From assembly GCA_964423575.1 (NCBI GenBank), contig CAYRFF010000005.1:1-64000 (forward strand): a stretch of DNA of 64,000 bases. The letters are read 5' to 3'. This DNA comes from CAYRFF01 sp964423575. Lineage in GTDB: Bacteria > Bacteroidota > Bacteroidia > Chitinophagales > Saprospiraceae. The translations under genes were made by a program, and so were the position numbers. The notes below the pieces were generated by a model, which was given only the letters and a program-made list of their open reading frames with translations, was not told the DNA's origin and searched no databases. Below are positions 63,676 to 64,000 of this stretch, in pieces; within the stretch, counting starts at the first letter, position 1; the number at the start of each line of letters is the position of its first letter.

Positions 63676-64000
63676 TTATTTAAAATAAGAATTCAGCTCT
63701 TCATAAGTTGGGTCATCAACATAGAGTCCACTCCAGTCATTGGTCGTCTTTATGGCTTCTGCCAGCCCTTTAAGACTATGCATCAGACTCATCATCGGGC
63801 GTCCACCGACAGAAATCCTCTCGACTTTCAATGCTTTCAATTTGGCTACGTTCAGAAATTTATTCATCAGAATATTTAACGGCAGCTCTATCTCCTTCTT
63901 CAATAGCGCAACTGTCTCCATCTCCTGGATAAATGGCACAAATATCCCGTCGGCACCCGCTTGTTTATATAGATTTGCCCGCTCAATACAGAACTTAGCC
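63676..64000 (-). CDS. Isocitrate lyase/PEP mutase-family enzyme, C-terminal part
   Basis: The frame runs off the right edge, so only about 108 residues are visible. The frame extends upstream of the GTG at 63939 with ERANLYKQAGADGIFVPFIQ, which is the strand pattern of the PEP mutase/isocitrate lyase superfamily, and then RISVGGRPMMSLMHSL near the C terminus. Likely a 2-methylisocitrate lyase-like or phosphonate-related carboxylase/mutase; the active-site residues lie outside the window. It is 51 bp upstream of dsdA on the same strand and may share its transcript. Confidence 0.85.
   Translation of the reverse strand, partial: AKFCIERANLYKQAGADGIFVPFIQEMETVALLKKEIELPLNILMNKFLNVAKLKALKVERISVGGRPMMSLMHSLKGLAEAIKTTNDWSGLYVDDPTYEELNSYFK

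Overview
The window looks like a chromosomal segment of a Bacteroidota bacterium. Several exported proteins end in a C-terminal type IX secretion (T9SS) sorting domain, and there is a FISUMP-domain protein and a TPR/AraC sensor-regulator. The rpmB–rpmG–DUF4295(bL38)–ftsY block has its usual Bacteroidota order, and promoters resemble the phylum's TTTG-N19-TAnnTTTG form (best case: the tRNA-Arg promoter at 31153). Shine-Dalgarno sites are mostly absent. Genus cannot be told from sequence alone. The 100-N run with identical 55-bp flanks shows that this is a draft assembly or MAG contig.

Layout. 0–8 kb: end of nhaA, small membrane proteins, a short-chain dehydrogenase (SDR), an FAD/NAD reductase, then a tight two-gene operon pairing a thiamine-diphosphate lyase closely resembling human ILVBL/HACL2 with a long-chain acyl-CoA ligase. 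8–12 kb: a minus-strand operon (SDR, membrane protein, serine hydrolase, AraC regulator) bracketed by direct copies of a degenerate ~75-bp repeat. 12–19 kb: an orphan ParD-like antitoxin with a clear operator dyad, an exported amidase, an AT-rich unknown protein, a TonB-domain protein, a Rieske-fused FAD oxidoreductase and an MBL-fold protein. 19–31 kb: a surface and secretion region with the TPR-AraC regulator, two tandem lipoproteins with LRR-like repeats (one split by the gap), T9SS cargo, FISUMP, a BtuF-like binding protein and a subtilase. 31–33 kb: tRNA-Arg(ACG), rpmB, rpmG, bL38, ftsY. 33–40 kb: nhaC, an amino-acid permease, a REP-associated tyrosine transposase (RAYT) embedded in nine REP palindromes, TerC and DedA.

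40–46 kb is a nitrosative/oxidative-stress region: two tandem RIC (YtfE/ScdA) di-iron repair proteins, a cupin relic without a start codon, DUF488, an AhpD-like protein, OsmC, an SDR and an Rrf2 regulator with three cluster-ligand cysteines. Both RIC promoters carry a GACA-N4-TGTC dyad overlapping the -33 element at the same distance from the -7 element, which fits one Crp/Fnr-type activator. 45–64 kb: ECF sigma factor, cupredoxin, duplicated DUF4142 protein, MgtE, two M1 peptidases, a small Cys-motif exported protein next to a diheme cytochrome c, MscS, nucleoside hydrolase, flavin reductase, MarC, an HDAC-like deacetylase, EgtD-like methyltransferase, GreA/GreB-like factor, a membrane-anchored XRE regulator with a damaged 5' end, DsdA, and a partial PEP-mutase/isocitrate-lyase-family gene.

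The strongest leads are the shared operator architecture of the two ric promoters, the RAYT/REPIN locus with a filled and an apparently deleted repeat arrangement, the bacterial HACL2-like lyase/acyl-CoA ligase operon, dispersed TTTGC-GNAA-GC mini-hairpins, and the collapsible assembly gap. I found no CRISPR array, rRNA, integrase or recognisable defence island.
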